NCBI GenBank assembly: GCA_037147175.1
Contig: JBAWVS010000043.1
Location: forward strand, 1-23,594
Reading direction: 5' to 3'
Source: a bacterium
GTDB lineage: Bacteria; Cyanobacteriota; Vampirovibrionia; Gastranaerophilales; UBA9971
DNA length: 23,594 bases
This document shows positions 8,648 through 16,562 of this stretch, piece after piece. Every line of letters begins with the position of its first letter. Positions within the stretch are counted from its first letter, which is position 1. A program made the position numbers and the translations under genes. Below the pieces are notes generated by a model, which worked only from the letters and a program-made list of their open reading frames with translations, was not told the DNA's origin and did no database searches.

Positions 8648-9196
8648 TTACTTTTCAAATTTTAAAATAGAATCAAGGTACTTTGCTACCCTGCTTTTTG
8701 GTATTATATATTTTTCTTTGGCATAAATTTTTCTAAAAATATCAATAGGTTCTTCGTTTCCGTGAATAAGAGCGTGACGTATTTCTATAAATTCTTCTAT
8801 TAAGGATTCCTGTACAGAAATATCTTTTGTTTCAGGCATTTTATGCAGTTTATCTTCGTCAACATAAAAGTGAAATTCTGTTATAAAAACTTCATGTCCT
8901 TCAGCGTTAATACTTTTTAATGCAGGTTTTGGATTTACCCATAATTCCCCGTCTCCCTGAACTATCCATGACGGAATTCTGTAAGCCATGTCTATAGGAA
9001 GAGTTATGGCAACATTATAAACACTTTTTGTTTTAGCCACAGCGCAATCAAAATTATTTAAAAGCATTTTATAATCGATAGTGTTTGCTCGTTTTATATC
9101 AAGACGATTTGAACTTATTTCTCCTCTGGGGATATTTTTTCTTAATTCAGAAAGAAATGCTCTATTTATAGGTCTTTCAGAAAAATAAAGTGTCAT
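8648..9196 (-). CDS. Conserved-looking hypothetical protein, 182 aa
   Basis: I do not recognise a family. The frame extends upstream to an ATG at 9226, but AAAGGAG lies about seven bases before the ATG at 9196, so the shorter 182-aa product starting MTLYFSERPINR is preferred. The protein is soluble, with no signal peptide or membrane segment. The middle, IDMAYRIPSWIVQGDGELWV, has spaced aromatic residues and a turn. The C-terminal third is helical and charged, with a HALIHGNEEPID stretch. It lies downstream of the UPF0104 membrane protein on the same strand (70-bp gap), so the two may be co-transcribed, but nothing in the sequence links their functions. Confidence 0.75.
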   Translation of the reverse strand: MTLYFSERPINRAFLSELRKNIPRGEISSNRLDIKRANTIDYKMLLNNFDCAVAKTKSVYNVAITLPIDMAYRIPSWIVQGDGELWVNPKPALKSINAEGHEVFITEFHFYVDEDKLHKMPETKDISVQESLIEEFIEIRHALIHGNEEPIDIFRKIYAKEKYIIPKSRVAKYLDSILKFEK

Positions 9197-9266
9197 AAAT
9201 TTTCTCCTTTTAAAGAAGAATAACAAATTAAAACAATATTTTTAGCTGACAAAAGTATAATTTTTT

Positions 9267-10280
9267 TTAGTTTTCTAAACTTGTATAATCTTTTTCTTTT
9301 AAGTCAAAATGCTCTGTTGCCATAAAAAATAAACTGCCTAAAGAAACAGTAATAACTGAAAAAAGTTGACTTATTACTGAAACGGCAAAAGCTGTTTCTC
9401 GAGAAATATTAAAAAAGCCTAAAGCAATTATAAATCCCCACTGCAAAGTCCCTAAAGAGCCGGGTCCCGCAGGTATTAAAGAAATAAAAGCTATTATAGA
9501 TAAAACAAATAAAGAACCTAAAATTCCTATAGAATAGCCAAATCCTTTAATTAACACAAACAAAGACAATCCTTCACAAAGCCACACGAGAAGTGTAATA
9601 AAAAACGTTTTTAAAATTAAAACAGGCGAGTTGAAAATTTCAAGACCGTTTATAAAAGAATTAACCGTTCCTGTTATTTTATTTAAAATTTTGCTTAAAA
9701 AGTTTTTAATTCGGGTATTTGGGGTTGGTGCAAAAAACCGTTTAAATTTTTCTTTAATAAAAGCATTTTTATAAAATTTTGAAATTAATAATAAACTCAA
9801 AAAAGTCCCTACAAAAATAATTCCTGCTGCAACAGCAATTCCGAAAAACTTTTTGCTTGAATAAACAAACGAAGCCAACAAAAATAAAATTAAAAACAAG
9901 ATTAAACCGTCAAAAATCCTTTCCAGCACAATTGATGCCAGAATAGTTACCCTGCTTAAGTCTTCTTTTTTTCCAAAAAAATGAGCCCTATAAAGCTCGC
10001 CGCCTCTTGCAGGAACAACACAGTTAACAAGCCAACCTCTCAAAAGAGAATTTAAAAAAGAAGTCAGTTTGATTTCTTTTTTTTCCGAAAGAATTGTTTT
10101 CCATCTTAAAGCCCTGAACAAGAATGCACAGTAATGGGCAGGAATCATTAAAAGCACATAAAAAAAGTTTAAATGCTTAACAGCTTCTAAGGACTTGTTT
10201 ATATCAATATTTTTTAATATAAGTGCAATAAATACTGCACCTGTAATTAAACTTATTATTTTTTTGTCGAATATTTTCAT
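9267..10280 (-). CDS. Lysylphosphatidylglycerol synthase TM-region / UPF0104 family membrane protein
   Basis: This polytopic inner-membrane protein has about eight hydrophobic segments. Family landmarks are visible, numbered from this start: RALRW (56-60), VPARGGELYRA (89-99), and LERIFDGL (119-126). A late Gly/Pro-rich motif, IPAGPGSLGTLQWG, follows. Members include the flippase/transferase membrane half of MprF and stand-alone proteins of unknown function. No soluble aminoacyl-transferase domain is present, so lysyl-PG synthesis should not be assumed. The frame could start 14 codons earlier at 10322, but neither ATG has a Shine-Dalgarno, and a good divergent promoter for the next gene lies inside those 42 bp. 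The 10280 start is therefore preferred and gives 337 aa. Confidence 0.85.
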   Translation of the reverse strand: MKIFDKKIISLITGAVFIALILKNIDINKSLEAVKHLNFFYVLLMIPAHYCAFLFRALRWKTILSEKKEIKLTSFLNSLLRGWLVNCVVPARGGELYRAHFFGKKEDLSRVTILASIVLERIFDGLILFLILFLLASFVYSSKKFFGIAVAAGIIFVGTFLSLLLISKFYKNAFIKEKFKRFFAPTPNTRIKNFLSKILNKITGTVNSFINGLEIFNSPVLILKTFFITLLVWLCEGLSLFVLIKGFGYSIGILGSLFVLSIIAFISLIPAGPGSLGTLQWGFIIALGFFNISRETAFAVSVISQLFSVITVSLGSLFFMATEHFDLKEKDYTSLEN

Positions 10281-10286
10281 AAAAAT

Positions 10287-10315
10287 TTGAGTTTTTTTAG
10301 TGTGAATATTATTAT
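10287..10315 (+). promoter_or_regulatory. Predicted promoter of the solitary leuC
   Basis: TTGAGT (10287-10292), a 17-bp spacer and TATTAT (10310-10315) match a sigma-70-type promoter at four and five of six positions with ideal spacing. Transcription would start near 10322, about 30 bases before the leuC ATG at 10353. Its location argues for the shorter start of the divergent membrane-protein gene. Confidence 0.5.
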
Positions 10316-10352
10316 TATACATGTTTAAGAAAATAAATATGGGTGAGAAAAG

Positions 10353-11618
10353 ATGACCAGAGCAATGACAATAACAGAAAAGATTTTAGCGGCGCACGCA
10401 GGTCTTGATGAAGTCAAACCAGGTGATTTGATAACGGCAAAAGTTGATATTACTCTTGCTAACGATATTACAGGTCCCGTTGCGATAAACGAATTCAGAA
10501 AAATAGGTGTTGATAAAGTCTTTGATAAAGAAAGAGTTGTCTTTGTTCCCGATCACTTTACACCGAACAAAGATATTAAATCAGCTCAAAATGCGAAACT
10601 TATAAGAGAATTTGCAAAAGAACAGGGGTTAAAACATTATTTTGAAGTCGGAAGACTTGGCATTGAACATACGCTTCTTCCCGATCAGGGTATTGTAGGC
10701 CCGGGGGATCTTGTTATAGGTGCTGATTCGCACACATGTACCTACGGTGCTTTAGGGGCTTTCTCTACGGGAGTGGGTTCTACGGATTTGGCATGTGCTA
10801 TGGCTTCAGGCGAAACATGGTTTAAGGTTCCCGAAACAATAAAAGTTATTTTTAACGGGAAATTAAACAAATGGGTTTCGGGAAAAGACCTTGTTCTTCA
10901 TCTTATCGGGGATATCGGGGTTGATGGAGCGCTTTATCAATCATTGGAAATTACTGGTTCGGCAATTGACGAGCTTTCTATAGACGGAAGATTTACGATT
11001 TGTAACATGGCAATTGAAGCAGGCGCGAAAAACGGAATTATTCCGGCTGATAAAATTACTGAAGAATACGTTAAAAACAGAACTTTAAGACCTTATAAAT
11101 TCTATCAAAGTGATGAAAATGCCGAGTATTTAAGAGTAATTGAGTATGATACAAGCAAGATAGAGCCAACAGTGTCATTTCCTCATCTTCCCGAGAATAC
11201 AAAACCTATTTCGCAGGTTGGAAATATAAAAATAGATCAGGCTGTAATAGGAAGCTGTACAAACGGAAGATTGCCGGATCTTAAGGAAGCCGCGGAAATT
11301 TTGGATGGCCGTAAGGTTCATCCCGATGTAAGGCTTATAGTTCTTCCGGGAACGCAGGAAATTTATCTTGAGTGTATAAGATTAGGCTATGCCGAAAAAA
11401 TTGTCAAAGCTGGCGGAGCTTTCTCTACTCCTACATGCGGACCATGCCTTGGTGGTCATATGGGTATATTGGCAGAAGGAGAAAGAGCAATTTCAACTAC
11501 AAACAGGAATTTTGTAGGAAGAATGGGTCATCCAAAAAGCGAAGTATATCTTTCAAACCCTGCAATCGCAGCAGCAAGCGCAATTTTAGGAAGAATCGCT
11601 TCTCCTGACGAATTATAG
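10353..11618 (+). CDS. leuC: LeuC/HacA-type 3-isopropylmalate dehydratase large subunit, solitary copy
   Basis: This [4Fe-4S] hydro-lyase large subunit of the aconitase superfamily is the short 421-aa archaeal/HacA-type form. Motifs are [11 protein letters not shown] (103-113), [18 protein letters not shown] (123-140), GSCTNGR (300-306, Cys302) and [11 protein letters not shown] (359-369, Cys362 and Cys365), so the three cluster-ligand cysteines are present. GIEH before the PDQG stretch resembles isopropylmalate isomerases, unlike the paralogue at 21619, which has GVCHQR. GGTGAG precedes the ATG by five bases. No leuD, leuA or leuB adjoins it. It must pair with a small subunit elsewhere, perhaps the one at 22936. 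It stands alone between a divergent membrane-protein gene and a strong terminator. Leucine biosynthesis is the most likely role, but specificity cannot be settled from the large subunit alone. Confidence 0.88.
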   Translation: MTRAMTITEKILAAHAGLDEVKPGDLITAKVDITLANDITGPVAINEFRKIGVDKVFDKERVVFVPDHFTPNKDIKSAQNAKLIREFAKEQGLKHYFEVGRLGIEHTLLPDQGIVGPGDLVIGADSHTCTYGALGAFSTGVGSTDLACAMASGETWFKVPETIKVIFNGKLNKWVSGKDLVLHLIGDIGVDGALYQSLEITGSAIDELSIDGRFTICNMAIEAGAKNGIIPADKITEEYVKNRTLRPYKFYQSDENAEYLRVIEYDTSKIEPTVSFPHLPENTKPISQVGNIKIDQAVIGSCTNGRLPDLKEAAEILDGRKVHPDVRLIVLPGTQEIYLECIRLGYAEKIVKAGGAFSTPTCGPCLGGHMGILAEGERAISTTNRNFVGRMGHPKSEVYLSNPAIAAASAILGRIASPDEL

Positions 11619-11630
11619 AAAAAATTATGT

Positions 11631-11668
11631 AAAAAACAAAGCCTACCAAGAGGTAGGCTTTGTTTTTT
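11631..11668. terminator. Strong bidirectional rho-independent terminator
   Basis: A perfect 17-bp stem is formed by AAAAAACAAAGCCTACC (11631-11647) and its complement (11652-11668) around an AAGA tetraloop. The GC core with A- and T-tracts on both sides makes it effective in both directions. It sits between the ends of the convergent leuC (11618) and the GH77-like gene (11674). Confidence 0.93.
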
Positions 11669-11673
11669 GATTT

Positions 11674-13347
11674 TTACTTTAATTTAGAATCAATATAATC
11701 TGACCCAAATAAAGTATCTGCTTCTTGCTGTGTTTTCACACCTTTTTTTCTAAGAATTTGACCGAATTCATATAATTTGCGTTTCAACTTATCATCTGTA
11801 ACGCCTTTTTGTTCTAAAACTTTGTCGAATGTTTCAGGAGCATTAAAGCCGAGTCCTTTTTGAAGATGGTCATGATATTCTGTTTCCCAGTTTTCAGGCA
11901 GTCTGAATTTCCAGTTATTCTTATTATTGGTATTTTTTACGTTATATGCATCGCTATATCCCAGAATATCAGTGAACATTAACTGATATTTTTTTGCAGG
12001 TCTTCCCAGTAACCAGGCAAAAGTGTTTTTTATTTCATCAGTGTTCGGGCTTTTTTGTTGATGAATATTTTGTTCATCATGGTTAGCAAAACAATCCCAT
12101 TTTTCTGAATCGGTATCTCCCCATTGAGCGCAACTGAATTTGGGAATTTTATTTAAAATTCCGTTATTCTTTAAATAACCGTCAACGAGTTTTTCATCAT
12201 AAGCAGGATTAAATGGCAAATGTTCGGCAACACACAGGTCTTTTTCAGCACCGCCGTCTTTTATGCCCGATAAAAAAGCATCTCCAATGATTTTTGGGTT
12301 TTTGCTGTAAACATCAGGAATAATTACTTTATCGTCAAGACCGTTATTGATAGAAGGATACATAAGATATTGCGCTGCATCAATTCGGACTCCGTTTCCG
12401 TGTTTGGCCTGATATAAGGCTTTATGGTATACAAGTGATTTGGCCGATTCTTTTTCAGGGTGCAATACAGGTAAACCCCATCGTACTGCTTTGCCTCCAT
12501 TATCGCATGCCAGACTGTCTTTGGAACTAAAAAACGGATTTTCGCCATTATATTTATCTTTTGCTATTTGACCGTCTAAAGCTTCATTCATTCCAATAGG
12601 ACAGTCAACAATTATTTTTATGCCGTTTTTGTTTACATCTTTCAAATCTGTTTGCATTTTTTTATATTGTTCTTCAGCTATAAATTGTTTGAATTTATAA
12701 CGCTCAGGGTTATTGCCGTCATATTTTTTTGCGTATGAATCAAGCCAGAATTTAATTTCTTCTTTTTCTTTAAAGGCTTTAAACTTATCAGCTAACTGTT
12801 TAATCGAAGAATCATTGTTTGATTTAGTATAATTTTCATAAGCTTTATTAAGCAATTTTTCAATATTGTTTTTATTCTCATAATTAGTTCTGTAATGATT
12901 TTTTATATCAAAACTTATTAAATCAGGGCCGGACTCTTTTAACAGGTTTCCGAAAGAATCTTTTGTCAGTTCAAAAGGATTAACATAATTGAGAGATAAT
13001 CCAAAGCCCGGAGTGTTAAAAGGCGAAAAGTCTTTATTAGCAGAAATTTCCCCTGTCGGTAATAATTGGCTTGCATTAATACCGGTTAACGGCGCTATTT
13101 TTTCAAATAATTTTGAAATGCCGGAAAAATTTCCTATGCCTGTATTTTCTCTGCTTTTTGCAGGAGTTGCAGCGATAGGCATAATCATTGCAAGATAATT
13201 TATTCCTGATTTTTCTTTTGCCGTTTCAAGACTTTGGCTTAACATTTGTGTTTCCGCAGTTGTCAATGCTCTTCCAAAAGCAGGTTTTGGCTGATTATTG
13301 TTTTGAAAATTTGATTTTTGTCGATAATTAATTGATGGAATATTCAT
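11674..13347 (-). CDS. GH77-like 4-alpha-glucanotransferase (amylomaltase family), divergent
   Basis: The protein probably disproportionates maltodextrins by transferring alpha-1,4-glucan chains. The 557-aa sequence is divergent but retains GH77 order: TGIGNFSGISKLFE (69-82), SQLLPTG (93-99), SPFNTPGFGLSLNYVNPFEL (108-127), VDCPIGMNEALD (247-258), WGLPVLHPE (290-298), NGVRIDAA (318-325, putative nucleophile Asp323), LCVAEHL (371-377, putative acid/base Glu375), ANHDEQN (421-427, putative stabiliser Asp424) and NWKFRLP (478-484). The N-terminus, to about residue 25, is Asn/Gln-rich and ends PAFG, a leader shared in style with the aminopeptidase at 16598. No clear Shine-Dalgarno is seen. Two 10-bp palindromes lie just upstream of the ATG. 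It is divergent from the GH13-like gene, which suggests coordinated alpha-glucan metabolism. Exact specificity is uncertain. Confidence 0.75.
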   Translation of the reverse strand: MNIPSINYRQKSNFQNNNQPKPAFGRALTTAETQMLSQSLETAKEKSGINYLAMIMPIAATPAKSRENTGIGNFSGISKLFEKIAPLTGINASQLLPTGEISANKDFSPFNTPGFGLSLNYVNPFELTKDSFGNLLKESGPDLISFDIKNHYRTNYENKNNIEKLLNKAYENYTKSNNDSSIKQLADKFKAFKEKEEIKFWLDSYAKKYDGNNPERYKFKQFIAEEQYKKMQTDLKDVNKNGIKIIVDCPIGMNEALDGQIAKDKYNGENPFFSSKDSLACDNGGKAVRWGLPVLHPEKESAKSLVYHKALYQAKHGNGVRIDAAQYLMYPSINNGLDDKVIIPDVYSKNPKIIGDAFLSGIKDGGAEKDLCVAEHLPFNPAYDEKLVDGYLKNNGILNKIPKFSCAQWGDTDSEKWDCFANHDEQNIHQQKSPNTDEIKNTFAWLLGRPAKKYQLMFTDILGYSDAYNVKNTNNKNNWKFRLPENWETEYHDHLQKGLGFNAPETFDKVLEQKGVTDDKLKRKLYEFGQILRKKGVKTQQEADTLFGSDYIDSKLK

Positions 13348-13348
13348 C

Positions 13349-13373
13349 TTTGATCAAAACGCTCACTTAAGTG
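13349..13373. promoter_or_regulatory. Two adjacent palindromes upstream of the GH77-like gene
   Basis: TTTGATCAAA (13349-13358) and CACTTAAGTG (13364-13373) are perfect 10-bp palindromes with centres 15 bp apart. They lie immediately before the ATG of the GH77-like gene (13347). Position and pairing suggest protein-binding sites controlling the divergent alpha-glucan genes, but two short AT-rich palindromes could arise by chance. Confidence 0.35.
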
Positions 13374-13493
13374 CTTTAAACTTATTAACGAAACAGCTAA
13401 TGATAGAAAGCACGTGAATAAAAAAAATTGACATGATTTATTTAAAAAATTGATAAATTTTATAAAAAAGATAAAAAATCCTTGTAAAAACTA

Positions 13494-13537
13494 GGTTTTT
13501 AGGCAAAAAACCAATTTAATATTTTGTAATATATAAT
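13494..13537 (+). promoter_or_regulatory. Hairpin and -10 element upstream of the GH13-like gene
   Basis: GGTTTTT (13494-13500) and AAAAACC (13506-13512) form a 7-bp inverted repeat around a short loop, and an exact TATAAT follows at 13532-13537. No good -35 lies at 16-18 bp from that -10. The hairpin occupies about the -35 region, so an activator may be required. The GAGGA ribosome binding site and ATG of the GH13-like gene follow about 70 bp later. Confidence 0.35.
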
Positions 13538-13613
13538 ATTCAATAAAACGACTTTTCGGCAAAAAATTTTTGATGTAAAAATGTAAACAGAGAAGTAATT
13601 TGAGGAAAAATAA

Positions 13614-16064
13614 ATGAGTCTTGTCACAAAGCCCTTATTAACGATTAACTCAGAAAATTTAACCCGAATTTTAAATCAATTAAAATCCTTATATAATTTT
13701 GAAAATATTGATGAAAACAGAAAAAACTATATTATAAGTAAAGTTCAAAAATACGGTTATCTTCCATACCCGCATATAAAAGCGCTGGAAGAGTTAACAG
13801 AAGCAGAAACATTGCTTGCACTTGAAGAAAAATTTAAGCTCAATAATATATATAAAGCTGAAAAATTTGATTTTCACCCGGAAAATATCAGTCCCGTCAG
13901 TCGTGCAGGGTATAAAAGTTCTGCATGGATAAACAAAGAAGGGCATAATATAAAACTTGTAAATCTGGCAGGGCTTGGAAACGGAAATAAAACAAAAGAA
14001 CCCGGAAAATTTATTGACTGGCTCAAACAGCTTGTAACGTTGCCTTCCGGCAATATTAAAGAAGGCGTTTTAGGCACGACAATGTATTTAATTCCTTTTC
14101 ATCCGAGAGAATTCGGATGCGCATATCTTCCCAAAAGCTCGGAAGTCAGCGAAAAGCTGGAGGATGCATTTTTAAAAGAAAAAACGAAACTTGATGCAAA
14201 AAACCAGGTAAGGCTTTTTCTTGCTTTAACGCAGCTGGCAGGGCATCCGACCATGTATGATGTCCTTCCGCAGACAGGAAGGTTTTCAAAAACAATTCTT
14301 GCTGCGCCTTATGTTGCAAGATGGTTTGATATTAAGGATTTAACCGTTAAATTAACGGAAGAAGCCGAAAAAATCGCTTTAAATTTATCACAAACTCATA
14401 ATTTTATTTTTGTTAAAAAAGTTAAAAATATTTTACAGGAAGAATTATTAGGAATTTATTTACCTGTTGGAGATGATTTAAAAGAAATTTTTGATATTTT
14501 TGGTAATGAAATGCTTTTAAGGAAAAAAGAATTTTCAAAGAGAATGCTTTCAAAAGAAAATCAGGAAAAAATTTCTCAAAAAGTAAAAGAAAAAATTTGT
14601 GAAATACTCGAAAAGCCTGAAAAAGTTGAATTAATAGAAGATGATATAACAAAACAAGATGAAATTGTAGGAGAGCTTATAAAAAGCGGACTTTGGTCGG
14701 CTCCGGGCGGGGCATGGTGTTCATCAGGGGTGCCGGTATTTGATAAAATGAGTGAAGGTGAGGGTTATCCGATGTTTAGGCATTTTGATAACAAGGATAA
14801 AGATGTAACCCATTTTGCAAATCTTGATTGCCAGACACCTTATTATTTCGTTTATTTTGCGGATTGCGAGCAGAGGCTGAAGGGAGGAGGCGATGAGCCT
14901 TCGACCGAAACGCCGTTTAAGGCGAGCAACCAAGCAGCGGATTGCGAGCAGAGGATGAAAGGAAGAGGCGATGAGCCTTCGACTGAAACGCCTTTTAAGG
15001 CGGGTAATCAGGTAACAGAATATAATTGGAAAGTAATAGATTTTTATGTGAATTTTTTGAAAAAAATACAAAAAGACTATAATTTTGACGGATTCAGGGT
15101 TGATCATATTGACCATATTGTTGATGAAGTCTCTGAACAAGACGGTTTTCCTATAAGTTACAGGGCTCCCCGAAAAGTTTTAGGCTTGGCGAATAATGAG
15201 CTGAAAAAAGAAGTTTCTTATTTTGCGGCGCTCGCTGAATACATGCTCTGGGATAATTTTTTTAAAGAATATCATAAGGACATGGCTTTTGATATTCTCT
15301 GGGGAAGCGATATAATCTCTCAAAGCTCGAAAACTGTTTTGCGAATTGTGGAAGATAACGAACAGCTTGAAGAATACAATAAATCAGCCGATATTAAACA
15401 GGAAAAACTCTCTATTTTGAAAATTTATAATAATCAGGACGGAGAATTTAGAGAAATTAACCAGTATCCGGGTCAACTGGGAGAAGCCGGAGCTTTGTTT
15501 AAATGGTTTAAATACAAGTTCCTGTGCGGGGGAGAGCATTCTTCAAGACCCGTTATGTTTATAGACGGTGATGAATCTTTTACAAAAACAGGCATAGAAT
15601 CTGTAATAGGCGCAGAAGAGGCCATGAAAAGAAATAATAATTATGAATTTTTTGAAAAATTTGATGCCATAAACAGATTTGCTTTAATTAATAATGTTTT
15701 GCTGGAAGGAAAGGCTCAAATTGTTTATAGTAACAGTGAAACAGGTTTTATAAGCTGGTTGGTGCTTTCGGAGAATTTAAAAGAAAATATTTTTGTTGTT
15801 GCAAATGAAAAACCGCCGACAGAAGTTGTCAGAAATTCTCATGGTGAATTTATTACCGTCGAAAACCAAATTATTTATAATATTGAAACAGTTGTTCCTG
15901 AAGGGTTTTCGGTTGTTTCAGAATATGTCTTAAATAACGAAGATTTAAATTTTTCTGAAACAACTAAATTAAATAACCTGTCAGAGAACAAATTTTATTT
16001 TGAAAAACTTGAACCATCAGAATTTCATTTTTATAAAGTTATAAATATACCGCTTCAAAAATAA
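13614..16064 (+). CDS. GH13-like alpha-amylase-superfamily protein with tandem insert
   Basis: This large (816 aa) putative alpha-glucan hydrolase or transferase is distant from common amylases. The best catalytic signature is DGFRVDH (492-498), the GH13 region-II pattern with nucleophile Asp497. Possible partners are Glu580 in RIVEDNEQ and Asp651/Asp653 in FIDGDES. Earlier barrel-like stretches are YLIPFHPREFGCAYLP and AGHPTMYDVLPQTGRF. The last ~150 residues look like a beta-sandwich domain. No signal peptide is present, so it is probably cytosolic. Residues 416-467 are two tandem 26-residue repeats encoded by GC-rich DNA unlike the rest of the gene. They lie in the stretch leading to the catalytic Asp and look like an insertion. 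GAGGA lies seven bases before the ATG. It is divergent from the GH77-like gene. The family call is tentative; the coding call is firm. Confidence 0.65.
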   Translation: MSLVTKPLLTINSENLTRILNQLKSLYNFENIDENRKNYIISKVQKYGYLPYPHIKALEELTEAETLLALEEKFKLNNIYKAEKFDFHPENISPVSRAGYKSSAWINKEGHNIKLVNLAGLGNGNKTKEPGKFIDWLKQLVTLPSGNIKEGVLGTTMYLIPFHPREFGCAYLPKSSEVSEKLEDAFLKEKTKLDAKNQVRLFLALTQLAGHPTMYDVLPQTGRFSKTILAAPYVARWFDIKDLTVKLTEEAEKIALNLSQTHNFIFVKKVKNILQEELLGIYLPVGDDLKEIFDIFGNEMLLRKKEFSKRMLSKENQEKISQKVKEKICEILEKPEKVELIEDDITKQDEIVGELIKSGLWSAPGGAWCSSGVPVFDKMSEGEGYPMFRHFDNKDKDVTHFANLDCQTPYYFVYFADCEQRLKGGGDEPSTETPFKASNQAADCEQRMKGRGDEPSTETPFKAGNQVTEYNWKVIDFYVNFLKKIQKDYNFDGFRVDHIDHIVDEVSEQDGFPISYRAPRKVLGLANNELKKEVSYFAALAEYMLWDNFFKEYHKDMAFDILWGSDIISQSSKTVLRIVEDNEQLEEYNKSADIKQEKLSILKIYNNQDGEFREINQYPGQLGEAGALFKWFKYKFLCGGEHSSRPVMFIDGDESFTKTGIESVIGAEEAMKRNNNYEFFEKFDAINRFALINNVLLEGKAQIVYSNSETGFISWLVLSENLKENIFVVANEKPPTEVVRNSHGEFITVENQIIYNIETVVPEGFSVVSEYVLNNEDLNFSETTKLNNLSENKFYFEKLEPSEFHFYKVINIPLQK
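14859..15014 (+). repeat. Two tandem 78-bp GC-rich in-frame repeats inside a coding region
   Basis: Copy 1 is 14859-14936 and copy 2 is 14937-15014. They abut exactly and differ at 10 of 78 positions (about 87% identity by manual alignment). Copy 1 counts 47 G+C of 78 (about 60%), against roughly one third in the surrounding gene. Each encodes 26 residues starting ADCEQR and containing GDEPSTETPFKA, and 78 is a multiple of three, so the frame is kept. Copy 2 contains the inverted repeat CGCCTTTTAAGGCG (14989-15002), degraded in copy 1. The antisense strand is also open across both copies. This looks like an inserted, protein-permissive repeat element. Confidence 0.9.
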
Positions 16065-16215
16065 ATTTGGGATTTTAACTACCGATTAGTATAAGTATAA
16101 AGAATAGTATTAAAGATTAGAGGTTTTGCGAATAAAATTTTGTTTTTAATATGTTATAACACTAAAAGTGTTTCGTTATAAGGAAACAAACAATAAAAAT
16201 AAAGGAGTTATACCT

Positions 16216-16539
16216 ATGAAAAAATCTCTGGCAATATTGGGTTTGCTTATGGCATTTTCTCAACCTGTTTTTGCACAGTGCAGTAGTTGTGGTCAGCAAT
16301 ATATTGGTGCAGCGGTTCCTGTAACTACAATTAATCCTTGTAATACCTATATAAGAGTAGTTCCTATTGCTAAAACATACGTAAAATCTTATGCTTTAGT
16401 TCCGGGTAATCCTTGTAACCCATGCGCAACAGGGGCAGCAGTTCCTATCAATGTACCTACAATTGCTGTTGATCCTGATTATAAGGACTATGCATGTTGT
16501 TCAAAACATGGTTTTTGGAAAAATTTCTTTAGTTTTTAA
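16216..16539 (+). CDS. Small exported cysteine-rich protein
   Basis: The 107-aa protein has a textbook Sec signal peptide, MKKSLAILGLLMAFSQPVFA, with cleavage expected after Ala20. The frame opens earlier, at 16168, but AAAGGAG (16201-16207) eight bases before the ATG at 16216 fixes the start. The mature ~87 residues contain seven cysteines, including CSSC (22-25), PCNPC and a CC pair, and are rich in Pro, Val, Ala and Asn. The stretch GAAVP occurs twice, which hints at internal duplication. There is no lipobox, so it is a periplasmic or secreted protein rather than a lipoprotein. Metal binding or disulfide cross-linking is possible but not demonstrated. I do not recognise a family. A weak promoter, TTGCGA (16126-16131) with 18-bp spacing to TATGTT (16150-16155), may drive it. 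Confidence 0.85.
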   Translation: MKKSLAILGLLMAFSQPVFAQCSSCGQQYIGAAVPVTTINPCNTYIRVVPIAKTYVKSYALVPGNPCNPCATGAAVPINVPTIAVDPDYKDYACCSKHGFWKNFFSF

Positions 16540-16562
16540 ATTTAACAAAGAGGTTTTAGTAT

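Noticed and set aside
9197-9226. Longer N-terminus (MLFFFKRRKF) of the 182-aa protein
   Set aside because: The AAAGGAG ribosome binding site lies inside this extension and points to the ATG at 9196.
10281-10322. 14-residue extension of the UPF0104-type protein
   Set aside because: It has no Shine-Dalgarno and coincides with a good divergent promoter for leuC. It cannot be fully excluded.
14859-15014. CRISPR-like repeat
   Set aside because: There are only two copies, they abut directly without a spacer, and they lie in frame within a coding region. No cas gene is present.
16168-16215. 16-residue extension before the Cys-rich protein
   Set aside because: It would bury the signal peptide. AAAGGAG directs the start to 16216.
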